From a candidate division TA06 bacterium (lineage in GTDB: Bacteria; Ratteibacteria; UBA8468; MWAK01), in contig JAKJFK010000010.1 of assembly GCA_022704925.1 (NCBI GenBank), positions 1-18,281 of the forward strand: DNA of 18,281 nt, in the 5' to 3' direction. Made by a program: the position numbers and the translations under genes. Below, one piece after another: positions 14,875 to 18,281 of this stretch (positions within the stretch are counted from its first letter, which is position 1; every line of letters begins with the position of its first letter). Below the pieces are notes generated by a model. The model saw nothing but the letters and a program-made list of their open reading frames with translations, was not told the DNA's origin and did no database searches.

Positions 14875-15976
14875 TCAATAAATCATTTTTTTGACCACGT
14901 CCAGGGTCCGGCCGGCGTCGCCGGTGGCCTGGGCGGCAACCAGCGCCTTGCGTTCCCGCCAGATGAGGAGCGCCTTCTTGAGACAGTTGGCAAACAGCTC
15001 GCGTGACAGGGACATGGCCTTGACCGGGTCCAGCCGGTAGGTGAACTGGTCCTCGCCGAACCAGCCGCGGTAGCCGGTATCCAGGGCCGCGTAGCAGAAG
15101 TCGACCATCTGCCAGAGGTTGGCGGTCCCGGCCACCCGGTCTTCGTCGTTGGAACGCCACTTGGCCGAATTGACGTGGAAGTTGACCACCGGTACCCCGA
15201 ACTCCTTCGCCACGTAGAGATTGAAGGCCGGTTCCAGGCCGTTCATCATCTCGTGACCGTAATCAACCGCCACTCCCATGTTCTGCCCGCCGCAGGCCTG
15301 GTTGACCTTGCGGGCCACCAGGACCGCGCAGTGGGTGGTGGGAATGATCATGTGCCCCTCGCGCGGCTCCTTCATCTTGGCCTCGATACCGAAACGCAGG
15401 CCGAGTTTCTTGGCCCGACGGTTGATCTCGATGCAGGCCTGGACAAACCGTTCCAGCAGAACACCGTAATTGGCCTCGAAATTATAGTCCCAGCCGTCGG
15501 CGCCCGGCCAGAGAGCAACCGAGGTGCAGCCCAGTTCCCGGGCGATCTCGGCCCCCTGGATGGTGATTTCCAGCGCCTCCTCCCGCACCTTCCGGTTCGG
15601 ATTGGTCACCCCGCCGAACTTCCAGTGCGGATCGGTCCAGAGGTTGGTGTTCATGTTGGTCGGCACCAGGCGGTACTCCTTGAGCGCGTCCTTCACCTCG
15701 GCGATCCGGGCCGGATTCTTGCGCCGCCGGGCGTCGATGAAGATGTTTTCGTGAAACTCGACGCCCTCGATGCCGGCGGCCGCGATCCGCTTCAACTGGC
15801 TTATGATGTCGGACTTCAGGCCCGGGTTGTAGCCCACGGTGGCGAAGCGGTCAAGGAAACCGCCGGCGCACCAGTGGCCGGCCGCGAACTTGACCTCAAA
15901 CTCCTTGAAGAAGACCCCGATCCGGTCACCCTCGAGATAGCCGGCAAACTCGACGTCCAGTTTTTTCAAGCCCCGT

Positions 15977-15990
<14 letters not shown>
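14875..15990 (-). CDS. Xylose-isomerase-family TIM-barrel sugar isomerase, probably filling the AraA role
   Basis: A 371-residue TIM-barrel protein clearly related to actinobacterial-type xylose isomerase. His80 in GVEFHENIF matches the catalytic His. [16 protein letters not shown] (115-130) matches the TNLFTHPVFKDGGFT block, with Trp for Phe. Trp161 matches the WGGREG Trp. Glu203 and Lys205 in IEAKMKEP match the metal Glu and substrate Lys. Asp243-Tyr-Gly-His246 matches Glu-Val-Gly-His, and Asp282/Asp284 match the Asp-x-Asp pair. The metal Asp in the HIDLN block is His272 here. Followed by araB and araD, it most likely converts L-arabinose to L-ribulose (inference). ATG at 15990 has GGGAGG five bases upstream. 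The start overlaps the clpB end by 14 bases, so its ribosome site lies inside clpB. Confidence 0.85.
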
Positions 15991-18175
<2,185 letters not shown>

Positions 18176-18218
18176 GTCTCTTGATCCTCCTTGTGCCGGT
18201 TTGACTGGTGCTCTCTAT

Positions 18219-18246
18219 ATTATAGATTCCCGGACCGGGCCGTCAG
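18219..18246 (-). promoter_or_regulatory. sigma70-like promoter of the clpB-to-radC operon
   Basis: On the minus strand CTGACG (18246-18241), a 16-base spacer and a perfect TATAAT (18224-18219) precede clpB. The predicted start is near 18212, giving a leader of about 37 bases that carries AAGGAGG at 18192-18186, ten bases before the ATG. No CIRCE inverted repeat and no convincing sigma32-type -10 (CCCCAT) are seen, so heat-shock control is not evident despite the clpB identity. Confidence 0.55.
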
Positions 18247-18279
18247 TTTCAGCGGCGCGCCATCGGCGCGCCCCGAAAC
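18246..18279 (-). repeat. long inverted repeat upstream of the clpB promoter
   Basis: GTTTC and GAAAC arms enclose two copies of the palindrome GGCGCGCC (18254-18261 and 18265-18272) separated by three bases, so the whole can fold into one long GC-rich stem. It lies at the window edge, immediately upstream of (and touching) the clpB -35 box. It may be the terminator of a gene beyond the window, although no U-tract follows it on the minus strand, or an operator-like site. Confidence 0.45.
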
Positions 18280-18281
18280 CG

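Noticed and set aside
8700-15000. Very frequent CCGGCC/GGCCGG strings resembling dispersed repeats
   Set aside because: They fall in coding frames as Ala/Gly/Arg/Pro codon pairs in all genes of this GC-rich DNA, with no regular spacing; no CRISPR or tandem array is present.
13252-15006. Plus-strand open frame opposite araB
   Set aside because: Gly/Pro/Arg/Gln-rich translation with no recognisable family; the minus-strand AraB explains the open frame.
18176-18281. Heat-shock control elements (CIRCE, sigma32 promoter) before clpB
   Set aside because: I looked for the TTAGCACTC/GAGTGCTAA inverted repeat and a CCCCAT-type -10 and saw neither; only a sigma70-like promoter is supported.

Overview
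The window is a GC-rich, densely packed bacterial chromosome segment in which every gene I can support lies on the minus strand, so transcription runs from high to low coordinates. Gaps are short, and many stop and start codons overlap. The envelope adaptor (HlyD type), the bifunctional PheA and the general gene style fit a Gram-negative-type bacterium. No rRNA, tRNA, phage or IS marker fixes the taxonomy. I read it as an uncultivated-type lineage of uncertain phylum, not a familiar model group.

Region A (about 18.28 to 8.7 kb) reads as one long operon. A sigma70-like promoter stands in front of a ClpB disaggregase that lacks its N-terminal domain. It is followed by a xylose-isomerase-family sugar isomerase, ribulokinase (araB), L-ribulose-5-phosphate 4-epimerase (araD), a uroporphyrinogen-decarboxylase-family protein, argC, aroE and radC. 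AraB and AraD are present but no classical AraA is seen. The isomerase-family protein occupies that slot, so the trio plausibly forms a complete L-arabinose to xylulose-5-phosphate route with a non-orthologous isomerase. The operon appears to end at a strong intrinsic terminator after radC. The U-tract of that terminator also forms the -35 box of the next promoter.

Region B (about 8.63 to 7.14 kb) is a single MFS transporter with its own promoter and a long 5' leader that contains a terminator-like hairpin.

Region C (about 7.1 kb to the left edge) combines aromatic amino acid biosynthesis with an export system: aroB, an HlyD-type adaptor, an ABC transporter with an unusual zinc-ribbon N-terminal extension, a DUF1854 protein, pheA (chorismate mutase/prephenate dehydratase), a small DUF3307 membrane protein, and the start of a DAHP synthase (aroF type) that runs off the window. 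Two very good sigma70-like promoters sit inside this run, one before pheA and one inside the DUF3307 gene before aroF. They share an identical 12-base -10/start segment. The pheA promoter is so close to its ATG that the message should be leaderless.

The most interesting points are the XylA-family protein replacing AraA with altered metal ligands, the ABC/HlyD/DUF1854 cassette embedded among shikimate-pathway genes, the natively truncated ClpB leading a sugar operon, the leaderless pheA promoter, and the terminator/promoter overlap at 8.62 kb.
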